From Eggerthella sp. CAG:298 (lineage in GTDB: Bacteria > Actinomycetota > Coriobacteriia > Coriobacteriales > Eggerthellaceae), in contig FR895140.1 in assembly GCA_000435675.1 (NCBI GenBank), positions 1 through 40,920 of the forward strand: DNA of 40,920 bases. Direction: 5' to 3'. The position numbers and the translations under genes were made by a program. Below the pieces are notes generated by a model. The model was given only the letters and a program-made list of their open reading frames with translations, made no database searches and was not told the origin of the DNA. Position 1 is the first letter of the stretch, and the number at the start of each line of letters is the position of its first letter. Below, in pieces: positions 7,904 to 17,600 of this stretch.

Positions 7904-8076
7904 GGCGCTCGGTTGCAGGTTCGAGCATCTTCATTCGCACCTGAGCAGGTAGCGAGGATTATACGTAAAACCCCGTGCCATTAGGAACGTTCAAGCATCG
8001 AAACGAGTGCTTTTGCGGTATCCTGATTATCCGTACGAAAGATGAGACTACACACGAAGATAACGAAAGAGGATCG

Positions 8077-9288
8077 ATGATTTCAGCAGAAGAACAGTTC
8101 CGTGTGATCGCTTCTGGCGCAGCTCAGATTATTCCTGAAAAAGCCCTGATGGAAAAGCTTGAGCGCAACAAGCCGCTCAATATCAAGTTGGGCGTTGACC
8201 CAACGGCTCCCGATCTGCATCTTGGTCATGCTGTTCCGCTACGCAAGCTGCGCGCGTTCCAGGATCTGGGCCATCAGGTTACGCTTATCATCGGCGATGG
8301 CACGGCGCTTATTGGCGATCCTTCAGGTCGCAATGTTACACGTCCACCGCTTACGCGCGAGCAGGTTGAGCAGAATGCGAAGACCTATATCGAGCAGGCG
8401 TACAAGATCCTCGATCCTGAAAAGACCACGTTGCGCTTCAATTCTGAATGGCTGCTTGCGCTCGATCTTGAGGGTCTGTTGAAGATCACATCCAATTTCA
8501 CGGTCGCACGCATCCTTGAGCGTGACGATTTTACGAAGCGCTACAACAACAATCAGCCGATCAGCTTGCACGAGTTCCTCTATCCCACCATGCAGGCCTA
8601 CGATTCGGTATGCATCGATGCCGATGTTGAACTGGGCGGCACCGACCAGCTGTTCAACCTGCTTGCCGGTCGTGAGCTCATGGAGAAGATGGACAAGGAA
8701 CCGCAGGTTTGTCTCACCTTGCCGCTGCTCGAAGGCACCGATGGCGTTCAGAAGATGTCGAAGAGCTACGGTAATTACATTGGCCTTACCGATGAACCGA
8801 ACGATATGTTCGGCAAAGTCATGTCCATTCCCGATGAATTGATGGTGAAATACTATCGCCTTGCTTCCACGAAATCGGTCGACGAGATCGACGCGATCGA
8901 AGCGGGTCTTGCTGATGGTTCGCTCCATCCAAACAAGGTGAAGCGCGAGCTCGCGCAGAATATCGTGGCAGCCTATTACGATGAAGCAGCAGCTAAGGAA
9001 GCGGAGGCTGCGTTCGATCGCGTGTTCAAGCAGCACGATGTACCCGAAGATATTCCTGAGTTTGCAGCCGATCTTACGCCAAACGATGAAGGGCTTGTGT
9101 ATGTTGCGAAGCTCATCAGCGATGCCGGTATGGCGAACTCGGTAGGCGAAGCACGCCGCTTGATCGATGGCGGTGGCGTGAAGGTGAATGGCGAAGCGCT
9201 GGCACCGAAAGCGTACAACGTTGAGCCAGGCATGCTTGAGGGCACGGTCATCCAGGTAGGAAAGCGCAAGTTCGTTCGCCTTGTCTAG
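8077..9288 (+). CDS. tyrS: Tyrosyl-tRNA synthetase
   Basis: Class I aminoacyl-tRNA synthetase charging tRNA-Tyr, 403 aa. The HIGH motif appears as HLGH (48-51) and the KMSKS motif at 226-230. LGGTDQLFN and the C-terminal S4 RNA-binding domain (about 335-400, with ARRLIDGGGVKVNG) are present. The frame is open upstream to 7975, but ATG 8077 is the family start and follows AAAGAGGATCG. The 173-bp leader (7904-8076) shows no T-box hallmarks that I can see. Confidence 0.96.
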   Translation: MISAEEQFRVIASGAAQIIPEKALMEKLERNKPLNIKLGVDPTAPDLHLGHAVPLRKLRAFQDLGHQVTLIIGDGTALIGDPSGRNVTRPPLTREQVEQNAKTYIEQAYKILDPEKTTLRFNSEWLLALDLEGLLKITSNFTVARILERDDFTKRYNNNQPISLHEFLYPTMQAYDSVCIDADVELGGTDQLFNLLAGRELMEKMDKEPQVCLTLPLLEGTDGVQKMSKSYGNYIGLTDEPNDMFGKVMSIPDELMVKYYRLASTKSVDEIDAIEAGLADGSLHPNKVKRELAQNIVAAYYDEAAAKEAEAAFDRVFKQHDVPEDIPEFAADLTPNDEGLVYVAKLISDAGMANSVGEARRLIDGGGVKVNGEALAPKAYNVEPGMLEGTVIQVGKRKFVRLV

Positions 9289-9480
9289 CAAGCTGGTTCG
9301 TGCATTTCAGGTTTGCGCGATGGAGAGTCAAGAAGCGCAAGCGTGGAATTTCAGCGATCCAATACGTTCTTTTTGCTGGGCTTTTGGGTGCCTGTGCTTG
9401 GGTATGATAAGGTTAGCGCGAAGGAATTGCATCGCTGCATTCAGCTACGTGATTGCATGCGAAAAGGGGAGGGATAAATC

Positions 9481-9768
9481 ATGAAATACCGTGCAACTAT
9501 CGTTTCTCCCCAAGGCGCTGCGCCTGCTTCAAGCTCGATCGAGTTTGAGAGCGAGTATCGCGCTGGATCCAAGCAGAATATCCAAGACGCACGCTACAAG
9601 ATGCTCGAGCTGCATGGTTCTGAGGCAGTCAGCTGGACGGTGAAAGACATCGAGCGCGTTCCTGAAGCTGAGCAAGGTGCGATCCAAGAGCAACTCATGC
9701 TCGATTTTCGTGAACCGACTGAAGAGCCTAGGCGTAAACGTCGTAGTGTGAAGCGCGGTATCGCCTAG
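9481..9768 (+). CDS. Hypothetical protein, 95 aa
   Basis: I do not recognise a family. It has a very good start: AGGGGAGGG at 9466-9474, then ATG 9481. The upstream region holds a TATGAT -10-like hexamer (9403-9408). The protein is soluble and charged: an N-terminal strand-like part (KYRATIVSP), a polar helix-like middle (QNIQDARYKMLELHG), and a basic C-terminal tail (PRRKRRSVKRG), which might contact nucleic acid. It lies between tyrS and an rRNA methyltransferase on the same strand. The function is unknown. Confidence 0.7.
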   Translation: MKYRATIVSPQGAAPASSSIEFESEYRAGSKQNIQDARYKMLELHGSEAVSWTVKDIERVPEAEQGAIQEQLMLDFREPTEEPRRKRRSVKRGIA

Positions 9769-9798
9769 CTCGTTCGAAGCTTGTGCGTGATTCATCAC

Positions 9799-11235
9799 AT
9801 GGAACAAAAGAAATCAAACGTCAGATCAAAGAGCAGATCGAAGGGCAGCGTAGCTAATCGATCTACGCGTAAGAAAAGATCTGCTTCTGCGAGAAAGCCC
9901 GATTCGAAACCGAGCATCACGAAGCGCGATAAAGCGCTGAAAGCTGGGCAGTTTTGCCCTGTTGATAAGCAGTGTGGTGCCTGCCAGCTGCTGGCGATCC
10001 CTTATGCCGATCAACTTACCTCGAAGCAGGCCGAGATCGAGGAGCTCTTCGCGGACGCGCTTGCAGAAGATGGCGCAACCATGCAACCGATCCTTGGTAT
10101 GGATGAGCCGTTTCACTATCGCAACAAGGTTATTTCGCCCTATGCACCAGGGAAACGTACGGCTTCAAGAACTCACACTAAAGATACGAAGCACCCCCAG
10201 GAACAAAGAGCGGGCAAGCGGAATGCCAAGAAACGAAGCGAGCAACGCGAGATCCTCTGCGGCATGTATGCGCAGGGTACGCATCGCATCATTCCCGCCG
10301 ATGAATGCTTGATCGAAAACCAGGTGGCTAAGAAGATCATTCAAGCGATTCGTCTGCTGATGATGCGCTATGGGATCGAGCCCTACAACGAAGATACGGG
10401 CAAAGGGTTCTTACGTCACGCGATCGCGCGAGTGGGGCACCGATCGAATGAGGTGCTCGTAACGCTCGTAACCAATGGCGAAGGTTTTCCAGGTGCAAAG
10501 AATTTTGCACGCGAGCTCGTAAAGCGCTGTCCTGAGATAACCACGATCGTTCAGAATGTGAATACGCGCGCAACGAACGTGATCTTGGGAGAAGGAAAGG
10601 AACGCACGCTCTATGGGCCGGGCTTCATCCTTGATCGTTTGTGCGGATTGAGCTTCCGTATTTCCTCTCATTCGTTCTACCAGGTGAACGCGGTGCAAAC
10701 AGAAGTGCTCTACGAGGCAGCGATCGACCTGGCGCACCTGCAAGGCACTGAGCGTATTCTTGATGCTTATTGTGGCACCGGTACGATCGGATTGGTGGCT
10801 GCGCGAGCGCTGCAGGAGAAGGTTCCTGCCGAGGCGAAGGACGATGCCTCGGTTATCGGCGTGGACAAGGTGGAATCTGCGATCGTGGATGCGCGCAATA
10901 ATGCGAAACATAACGGCATAGAGAATGCATCGTTCGTAGCTGAGGATGCCGGGGTGTTCATGAATGAGATGGCAGGAAGAGGCGAAGCGCTCGACGTGCT
11001 CTTTATGGATCCGCCGCGCTCAGGTGCCAGCCTTGAATTCCTGCAAGCAACTGCCCACTTGCACCCGCGCCGCATCGTCTACATTTCCTGCAATCCGAAA
11101 ACGCAGGCGCGTGATGTTGCTTTCTTGCGCGAACAGGGTTATCAGCTCGAAGCTATCCAGCCCGTCGACATGTTCCCCCACACTACCCATATCGAAAATA
11201 TCTGCGCTTTAGTTGTGGCAGACCCTATAAGCTAA
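9799..11235 (+). CDS. rlmD: 23S rRNA (uracil-C5)-methyltransferase, RlmD/RumA-RlmCD family
   Basis: SAM-dependent methyltransferase of the TrmA/RumA group that makes m5U in 23S rRNA. The Fe-S cluster signature is C-x5-C-x2-C at Cys53, Cys59 and Cys62, with a fourth Cys near 170 (ADECLIEN). The SAM site is LDAYCGTGTIGL, and the catalytic nucleophile region is ISCNPKTQARD, preceded by MDPPRSG. ATG 9799 is taken as the start; TTG 9781 in frame is an alternative and neither has a strong ribosome-binding site. Oddities: the usual N-terminal TRAM domain is replaced by a ~45-residue Lys/Arg/Ser-rich tail, and there is a basic insertion at about residues 118-148. Confidence 0.88.
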   Translation: MEQKKSNVRSKSRSKGSVANRSTRKKRSASARKPDSKPSITKRDKALKAGQFCPVDKQCGACQLLAIPYADQLTSKQAEIEELFADALAEDGATMQPILGMDEPFHYRNKVISPYAPGKRTASRTHTKDTKHPQEQRAGKRNAKKRSEQREILCGMYAQGTHRIIPADECLIENQVAKKIIQAIRLLMMRYGIEPYNEDTGKGFLRHAIARVGHRSNEVLVTLVTNGEGFPGAKNFARELVKRCPEITTIVQNVNTRATNVILGEGKERTLYGPGFILDRLCGLSFRISSHSFYQVNAVQTEVLYEAAIDLAHLQGTERILDAYCGTGTIGLVAARALQEKVPAEAKDDASVIGVDKVESAIVDARNNAKHNGIENASFVAEDAGVFMNEMAGRGEALDVLFMDPPRSGASLEFLQATAHLHPRRIVYISCNPKTQARDVAFLREQGYQLEAIQPVDMFPHTTHIENICALVVADPIS

Positions 11236-11246
11236 CAGTTCATGGA

Positions 11247-11407
11247 CTCGATCAGCGAAGAGGGTGGGGCAACGAGGTGACTCTTCGCCGACTAAATTCG
11301 TTTTAATAAAACCCGAGCGAAGCAGCGACGCATGAGCGAATCAGCACACGCTGATTCGCGAACAGGGAAGCGGGGAACCTCGTGTCTCGCGCTCTTCGCT
11401 GATCGAG
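11247..11407. repeat. Mosaic intergenic repeat, copy A (72-bp core inside a 16-bp inverted repeat)
   Basis: The ends are an exact 16-bp inverted repeat, CTCGATCAGCGAAGAG (11247-11262) and its complement (11392-11407). Inside lies the core 11305-11376, which is 69/72 identical to copy C (37984-38055). The core contains the hairpin GCGAATCAGC-ACAC-GCTGATTCGC (11336-11359). A longer-range pairing of CTTCGC (11283-11288) with GCGAAG (11317-11322) is also possible. The right end, GGGAACCTCGTGTC and onward, is shared with copies B and C. The copy sits between the convergent genes rlmD and the sortase. No transposase is associated. Confidence 0.8.
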
Positions 11408-11412
11408 CTCTG

Positions 11413-12156
11413 CTAGTCGATAGGTATACAAATGACGAGGGTGCGTTCGTTACTGAATTCGTGGTACGAGCAGGTGCAGAAGGTGACAGCGAACGGAGGA
11501 TCGGTGCTGTTGTCGAGCACGACGCAGGCTTTTGAGCGATCATCTTCGTACCAGGCACGAAAGGCTTCTTCATCAGTGAAGCGCGTATGCTTTTCGACCT
11601 CATCCCCATTGATGATGCGTACGTAAGCAACACTCAACCGCTGCTTCCCTGCAGGTGTTTGCAGGCAAATAGTAGCATGCTCGCGCGCGTAAGTTTCATC
11701 GGAGTATTTTGCGAAATCGCTGAACATCGAGCCGTTGTCCATGTGGTGTCCGTAGACGATCGCATTCAAGACAGAGCCAGAGCCATCATCGCTCGTGTCC
11801 AAATAAGGCACGCCGAACACACTGTAATTGCGATAGGTATCATGGTGAAGATAGAAGGAAGGATCATCCTTCACTCCGCGCAAGATAGGATAGTTGATCG
11901 CTGTTCCAGGAACATTCACCCATGCGATAAGGTCAGGATTGACTGTGCGCCAGTGCTGCCAATCGACCTCAACGAAGTCATCATAGGTATCTCCCGTACC
12001 GTCAAGAGCATCGTGTTCGAATGAGATGCCATTCGGATTGGGAGAGATGTTCGCGTTCGCTTGCATGAAGAACAAGCTGATGAACAAACCAAGGGCAACG
12101 AACACGAGCGCGAGACCTGTTGCCATCAGCTTGTTGGATCGTCGCTGCAGTCTCAT
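11413..12156 (-). CDS. srtB: Class B sortase
   Basis: Membrane-anchored cysteine transpeptidase that cuts sorting signals and attaches surface proteins to the wall or joins pilin subunits. The protein has 247 aa: a hydrophobic N-terminal anchor (about 12-31), then the sortase fold with catalytic His137 (VYGHHMDNGSMF), Cys229 (TFCTCSY) and Arg238 (SNERTLV). Class B is indicated by YPILRG, the long region before Cys, and SYHEF..ERTLV. ATG 12156 overlaps the preceding stop as ATGA; the frame stays open upstream to 12270, but that is inside the neighbour. It is the last gene of the surface-protein operon, whose two upstream genes encode the likely substrates. Confidence 0.92.
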   Translation of the reverse strand: MRLQRRSNKLMATGLALVFVALGLFISLFFMQANANISPNPNGISFEHDALDGTGDTYDDFVEVDWQHWRTVNPDLIAWVNVPGTAINYPILRGVKDDPSFYLHHDTYRNYSVFGVPYLDTSDDGSGSVLNAIVYGHHMDNGSMFSDFAKYSDETYAREHATICLQTPAGKQRLSVAYVRIINGDEVEKHTRFTDEEAFRAWYEDDRSKACVVLDNSTDPPFAVTFCTCSYHEFSNERTLVICIPID

Positions 12157-14405
12157 GAGTCGATGAAGGAACGAAAGATGCGACGGCGCTGTTCGCGGGC
12201 GCGTTTGCGTTTGTGCGCACCGATGATGAGTATTGCATTGCCGCCGACAAGGAGCACGAATGCTACGCACATAACGCCGAGCGTGGCAGCGCCAGTCTTG
12301 TCGAAAGAAGCCTTTGGTGTGGACGGACCATCGTTGCTTGTAGCGCCTGTTTGCTGAGGAGCTTCGACCTTATGTTCGAGAGCTTCACCCTGTTGCTCTG
12401 CATCGATCGCATCGTTCTGTTCTGGTTCGGGTTGAGGCTCGGTGGGTGCTAAGGGATCGTTGGTATCTCCGCTTATGCCAGCATCATCGGGCGGTTCTGC
12501 TTCAGCGGGAGGTTGATTCTCTTCTGGGGTGGTATTTGCTGGTGGATCTTGCCCGTTTTCGTTTGATTCGTCTTGCGGTGGCGTTTCGGGTTCGCTGGGT
12601 TCTTCTGGCTCACCTGGCTTGTCCGGCTCATCTGGCTCTTCTGGCACACCCTCTTCCCATTGAGCGTAGAGAATGACCGTGCTGTTGTCTTCTGTGCGGA
12701 GATTTTTCACCAGTTGTTCGTCTTCATAGCTTGTTCCTGTTCCATCGGGCGCAGTATTCCATGAAATCCAGTGCGCGCCTTCCTTTTCGAACGTGTTGGG
12801 ATGAAGCGTTTCGGCGATGTTGTAAGCGAGCGATTGCGCCTCCATGGTTCCTGTGCCACCATTTTCTTCGAACACAACGAGACACCGATTTGCTATCCAA
12901 GTGGCATAGAGCGTAACAATTTCATTTGCCCGATCAGCTAGATTCTGTACGAATTCTTCATTGTCATACCAGATGTCGGGGACGAAAGGGCTGTTATTCC
13001 ACTTGAACCAGTGAAATCCTTCGCGACTGAACTGATTGGGGTCGAGCGAGGCGAGTTGGTCGAAGGTGAGTTCCTGGTTGGTCATTGCGCCATTTCCGCC
13101 CATAGCTTCAAAGACGATAAAATATGTGATTGGCTCCCATTGCGCATAAAGACGGATCACACTTCCTTCGACAGTAGCAAGATTTTCGACTATCTGCTCG
13201 TTGGTGAAAGTGGTGCCATTGCCCTGTGGGGCGCTATTCCATCCGGCAAAAAGGTAGCCACTTCTCTCATATCGGTTGAAGCAAAGGGGCGTAGCAGTAC
13301 CGTATAAAAGCTGCTGATCGGGCATCTCTCCACTTCCTCCCTGGCTTTGGAAGGAAATGCGATACGAATTTGGCTGCCATAAAGACTTGACCGTTATATC
13401 TGAATACACTGCAGAAAAGCTTCGATCCCAATCAACGAAAGTATAACCAGTCCGAAGTGGTGTGTAGGGAGCGGTGGCTTTAGAGCCAAAGCTGATCTTT
13501 TGAGATGAAAGAGTTTCGCCTTCCGCGCCAATGAATGTTACGGTGGGATTTTTAGCCCATACTGCAAAGACAGTGCTTGCAGTCGAAGGCATTGTCATCT
13601 TAGTAATCAGGCTCGATCTAGCAGCGTTGAAAGCGTTTTGATTGGTAATAACGGCAAGTTTCGTCTTAGACCACCCGAGAAAGGTATAACCTTCACGGAT
13701 GGGTCTAGTGGTGGTGAGATCGAACGTGCTTCCTTCGGCGTGGTAGCCTGCATAGTTATTTGCTTTTGGGTCGGAGTAGATTTCAGAAGAGGTGCCGCCG
13801 GTGAGGTCATAGGTGAGTCCGTAGGAGCGGGTGAAGGTGATGTCATCAACAAGATTGCCTGCATTAGGCCCCGCTGAGCTTATTGCTTTGAAGGTGAATC
13901 GGGTCGTTGTTTGTCCGCCTGGAATGACGTAGGTTCCTGTGTAGGTTTCCCAATCTACGTTGTGCAATCGTTCATTATCGTAGTTTGATGAAGACGGCGT
14001 TGCAATGATCGTGCCCACACTGCCCGTTTTGTTTCCTAGTCCATTGGTAGTAGTGCGTGTAGCATTTTGGGCGGATTGAGACGAAGGTGACCCGATCATG
14101 ACCGACATAGAATCGAGATGAGTTTTCGATCTTGAGCAATGCTTGAGCGACCATTTGTATATGGCTCCCGGCTCGGATGAAATATCTTGGTAGATGTACG
14201 TGCCAGTTTGTCCAGCTGTGAGTTCTGCATAATAATTGCCATTAAGTTCTCGTTGGATTTCCACACAATTAGCAACTTGAGCTTCGACACCGTTTTCCCA
14301 TGTATTGGAAGGGTCGTATGCCTGATTCGAGTTCCATCCAAACTGTGTTTTATCGAAATGAGAAGGGAGCGCTGCCCAAACATACTTATGAGGGTGTTTG
14401 TGCAA
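12153..14405 (-). CDS. Listeria-Bacteroides (InlB B-) repeat surface protein, main part after a frameshift
   Basis: 750 residues in this frame. An N-terminal ligand-binding-like domain (about 1-215) is followed by about five Flg_new/InlB B-type repeats (215-600) with the signature G-Y-x-F-x-G/D-W and ...LYAQW ends. A Pro/Glu-rich wall-spanning linker follows (about 600-700), then a sorting signal: FDKTG, a hydrophobic helix and a basic tail (KRKRAREQRRR). The expected signal peptide is not in this frame. It lies directly upstream in the -1 frame (ATG 14632), so the TTG at 14405 is only the first possible start after the frameshift. The 3' end overlaps the sortase start (ATGA). It is probably wall-anchored by the adjacent sortase if translated. 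Confidence 0.85.
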   Translation of the reverse strand: MHKHPHKYVWAALPSHFDKTQFGWNSNQAYDPSNTWENGVEAQVANCVEIQRELNGNYYAELTAGQTGTYIYQDISSEPGAIYKWSLKHCSRSKTHLDSMSVMIGSPSSQSAQNATRTTTNGLGNKTGSVGTIIATPSSSNYDNERLHNVDWETYTGTYVIPGGQTTTRFTFKAISSAGPNAGNLVDDITFTRSYGLTYDLTGGTSSEIYSDPKANNYAGYHAEGSTFDLTTTRPIREGYTFLGWSKTKLAVITNQNAFNAARSSLITKMTMPSTASTVFAVWAKNPTVTFIGAEGETLSSQKISFGSKATAPYTPLRTGYTFVDWDRSFSAVYSDITVKSLWQPNSYRISFQSQGGSGEMPDQQLLYGTATPLCFNRYERSGYLFAGWNSAPQGNGTTFTNEQIVENLATVEGSVIRLYAQWEPITYFIVFEAMGGNGAMTNQELTFDQLASLDPNQFSREGFHWFKWNNSPFVPDIWYDNEEFVQNLADRANEIVTLYATWIANRCLVVFEENGGTGTMEAQSLAYNIAETLHPNTFEKEGAHWISWNTAPDGTGTSYEDEQLVKNLRTEDNSTVILYAQWEEGVPEEPDEPDKPGEPEEPSEPETPPQDESNENGQDPPANTTPEENQPPAEAEPPDDAGISGDTNDPLAPTEPQPEPEQNDAIDAEQQGEALEHKVEAPQQTGATSNDGPSTPKASFDKTGAATLGVMCVAFVLLVGGNAILIIGAHKRKRAREQRRRIFRSFIDS

Positions 14406-14632
14406 TCGTTTCCGTTAGCCATTTTGAGCCTGTTCAGATCGAGATAGATCCACGATTCAGAACAGTCATAAATTTCTTTCATGGCATAGCTGAAAGTGCC
14501 ATTGACGATCTTGGCTGTTGCTGCCCCCGCGCTCTTCGTTGGAATAGACAGAGCAACAAGGGCAAGAACGGCACTGATGAAAACGAGGAGGACTGATGTT
14601 CGCTGTTGAGCGCAAAGAAAGCGATGCTTCAT
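14096..14632 (-). pseudogene. 5' part of the Listeria-Bacteroides repeat gene (signal peptide), separated by a frameshift
   Basis: ATG 14632 overlaps the upstream gene's stop (ATGA) and follows GGAGAGG. The first ~37 residues are a clear Sec signal peptide (basic start, hydrophobic core, SAGA cleavage region), followed by ATAKIVNGTFSYAMKEI, a typical mature N-terminus for this protein class. Sense ends near MANGND at about 14406. Beyond that the frame encodes unrelated-looking residues to a stop at 14096, while the body continues in another frame as LHKHPHKYVWAALP. One missing base, for instance a T in GATTG, near 14405-14407 restores a single protein of about 826 aa. It could be a mutation, an assembly error or a phase-off state. 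Confidence 0.8.
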
Positions 14633-17600
14633 TGAGAAATCCTCTCCGATGAACCGAGCATATTGGCCGCAATGGCAGCGGTGATCGATTGGGCTTTCTT
14701 GCGATGGAGACATGAGATTCTGATGAAGCTGATTCCGATAAGCACGATAACTCCCGCGGCAATAAGGAGCGGTAGTAGTGCGCTTCCCGTCTTGGCAAAG
14801 GTACCCTTTTGTTCGGGAGTAGGGGTTTCGGAAGCAGGAGCGGGCTCATCGGGGTTCGACGGCGCAGGAGGCTCTTCGGGAGCAACGACGCGCACGGTCT
14901 GATTCTCGTCTTCGGGATCTTCATGCGTAGCGATCTCGGTTTCATTGCACAGGAGCTTTTCATAGACGACCAGTTCCGCTCCTGGTTCAAGTGCGCTTGC
15001 ATTGAAGTTGAAAGAGACCTCGATCGAGCCATGTTCTGCCTGCGGGGTGAAGGTGGTTTCGCTCGAGATGGCAGCGCCTGTCTCGTCGGTTAGCGGGACG
15101 GCCTGGACCTCGCCTTGTTCGTTAGCCTCTTTCTTCATGAGCGTTCCTATAACGCGGTACGATTTGCCGGGGCTGAGGTTCTCGAACGCTACGGTATCGA
15201 TCACGTGCACTTCGGCATCGTTCAATATCTCGTGATCGCCATCGCTCTCATCGAGCGCAGTCGTTGCGATGCGTGGCTTTGTGGTCGACACGGTTTGTTC
15301 GCTGTTGTCTCTTTCGTGGTGTTCGAGGACGACCTCATCGTCTTTCAGGAGCGTCTCGTATACGACAACATCTTGAGGTGCTTCTGTAAGACCATCGAGG
15401 AGGATCTTCACCTCGGTCGTGCCGCTTGCTGCGCTCGGGGTGAACGTTGTTTCGCCTGCAGCACCTTCAAGCTGGCTTCCTGTTTCAGGATCCACGAGCG
15501 TTGCGCGCAAGGTGTATGTGCTGTTGGCCTTGAGGTTTCCATAGCGCACGTGGTCGTTGATCGCTCCTTCTTGCGCGATGCTCACGAGCTTGTCGTGGTC
15601 ATTCGCGTCGGAAGCGGTGGTAACGATCCAGGGCTGGGCGGGATCATGATTTTCGATCACGCCAAAATCGAGACGCTGCTTTTCGCGATAGATTGAGAAC
15701 GTGGTGGTTACAAGTTCGAGCCCTTCGTTAGCGGCGCACGGAAGCTCTTCGAGCGTGTAGGTGTCGTAGGGGAGAGCACCCAGGTCATCACGCGCTTCGG
15801 TGGTGAAGGTATCGCTCGCTTTGCCGAACCACACGCCACGGTCAGCTTTGCGCCCCTCCTCTTCGTCGTTCGCGTTGGTCTCGTGTGTATGCTTCACGAA
15901 GGCAGAAGAAGTGTCGATCTCGCCATTGGCATCGGTGACGACTACGTGCACTTCACCGGTGGTCTGCGATGTTATCTTGAACGGCACGCCGACCAGGCGC
16001 TCATTGTTCGCTTCACGAACTTTGATGAAATTGATGTCTCCGCGTTTCACGAAATTCTTGAATGCGCCTTCATGTGCGTCTTCGGCGCTATCGGAGAAGC
16101 GAACGATCTGTCCGTCGGCAGTTATGCTGAACGGTCGCGGGTCGCTATCCGAAAGGTTGTAGCCATCGCCTGCGCTCACCTCGGTGAGCGTGTATTCGCC
16201 GTAGGGCAGGGTGGTAGGCGCGAGCGCCGCTTTGCCCTCCTTCGCTACGAGCGTGGCGCATACTTCTCCTGGCTGATAGAAGATGCCATCGACCTTGACC
16301 TCGTGGCTATTGTTGTTGGTGATGGTGAAGGTGGTGTTGTCCAGCGTGCCTGAACCGAGGGCGCTTTGCAGCCCCGATTCCGCATCGCGCTTTTCAAGCT
16401 CAAGACCACCGCGCATGATGCTGTCAGCGATGATCGGGGTGTTGTAGCTTGAGACCGCTTCTACGCTGCTCGCGCATCCTGTGACCGTCCGTACGACGGC
16501 CGATTCATTGATCTTGTAGCCCGTAGGCGCTTTTGTTTCGCGTATCTCATACGAGCCTATCGGCAGCGTGATCGTGCCCGTGGTGTCATAGAAGAAATCA
16601 TCGCCGCCGATCTTGCAGCCATCGCCCTTGCGCAGGTCGATGATGCCGCGTTCATCGGTCGTTACGACCCAGGTGCGCAGCGGTTCGACTTTGCCATACT
16701 CGCTCTCGAGCGTGGGGAAGAAGCGGATCGTGAATTCTGCACCGGCGAAGGAACTTGCGCCTCCTTGGATGTTGTTGTAGCTGTCGTTGTAGGCGTAGTC
16801 AGAATCATGCTTAGCGAGCAGGATAGGGGTCGGGTCGTTTTGCGGGACTTCATCGAGCGTTACTTCATTCGTTTTACCAGCTGAAACGATCGCCTCATGG
16901 GGGACCGTGTCGAGCGCGAAGCCACTAGGTGATGAGAGCTCCTTTACGTAATAGGTGCCCACAGGCAATGCTTTCGAGCGCGCGCATCCTTGCGCATCGG
17001 TAGTGAGCGTTTGCTTGAGATCGGTGCATGCTTCATCTGCGTAGATGCCATACTTTGCTCCCGCAAGCGAATAGCAAGGATTGTTGTCCGAAATATCAGG
17101 CAGTATGCTCTGCTTGTCCAATTTGAGATACCCAACAAGATCTTCATGAACCTGGAAGGTGCCTACGATATTCTGCATGTTGTGCCCATCGATATCGGAG
17201 CAAACGTCTAAGAAGAATCGATAGTTCACCGTTTGAGTGGCATAATCGACTGCGGTCACCTCGACCCAGCCGCTCTGTACCTTCGGCTCTCCTGCACCGT
17301 TGTTGTCGACGTTTCCGCCGCACTCACCCCAGGCGAAGTGCCAACCCTTCACGTAGGTGTAATCGTAACTGCCTCCTCCGGGGGTGTGAACGACTCCGCC
17401 AGGCGCAACATGTCTTTGGTCGGCGTTCACCACTTCAGGGTTCGCGCAGCGGGTGAAATGGATGGCGAATCCATAGGTGCTGCTCTTTTCGGGCCAACCC
17501 ATGACCGTTGCCATGTTCCCGCCAGGTTCGCAGGTGCGGATGAAGGCGGAATCCGCATCGATGGAGAAGCGCTCTCCTACCACCGGGTTCGCGGCGCTGA

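Noticed and set aside
7915..7935. GGTTCGAGC resembling a tRNA T-loop
   Set aside because: No flanking 5-bp T-stem, acceptor stem or anticodon arm could be built around it.
7904..8076. T-box riboswitch upstream of tyrS
   Set aside because: No recognisable T-box sequence, specifier loop or terminator/antiterminator pair in the 173-bp leader.
9281..9484. 67-codon frame between tyrS and the 95-aa gene
   Set aside because: It overlaps the tyrS end, has no ribosome-binding site, and its composition is not protein-like.
11247..11407. Copy A as an insertion sequence with terminal inverted repeats
   Set aside because: Only 161 bp with no transposase and no clear target-site duplication. At most a non-autonomous element, so reported as a repeat.
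11332..11535. Open frame beginning MSESAHADSRTGKRG, with a similar peptide at 38011-38085
   Set aside because: The shared peptide is explained by the 72-bp DNA repeat. The copies diverge outside it, have no ribosome-binding site, and changes preserve base pairing instead of codons.
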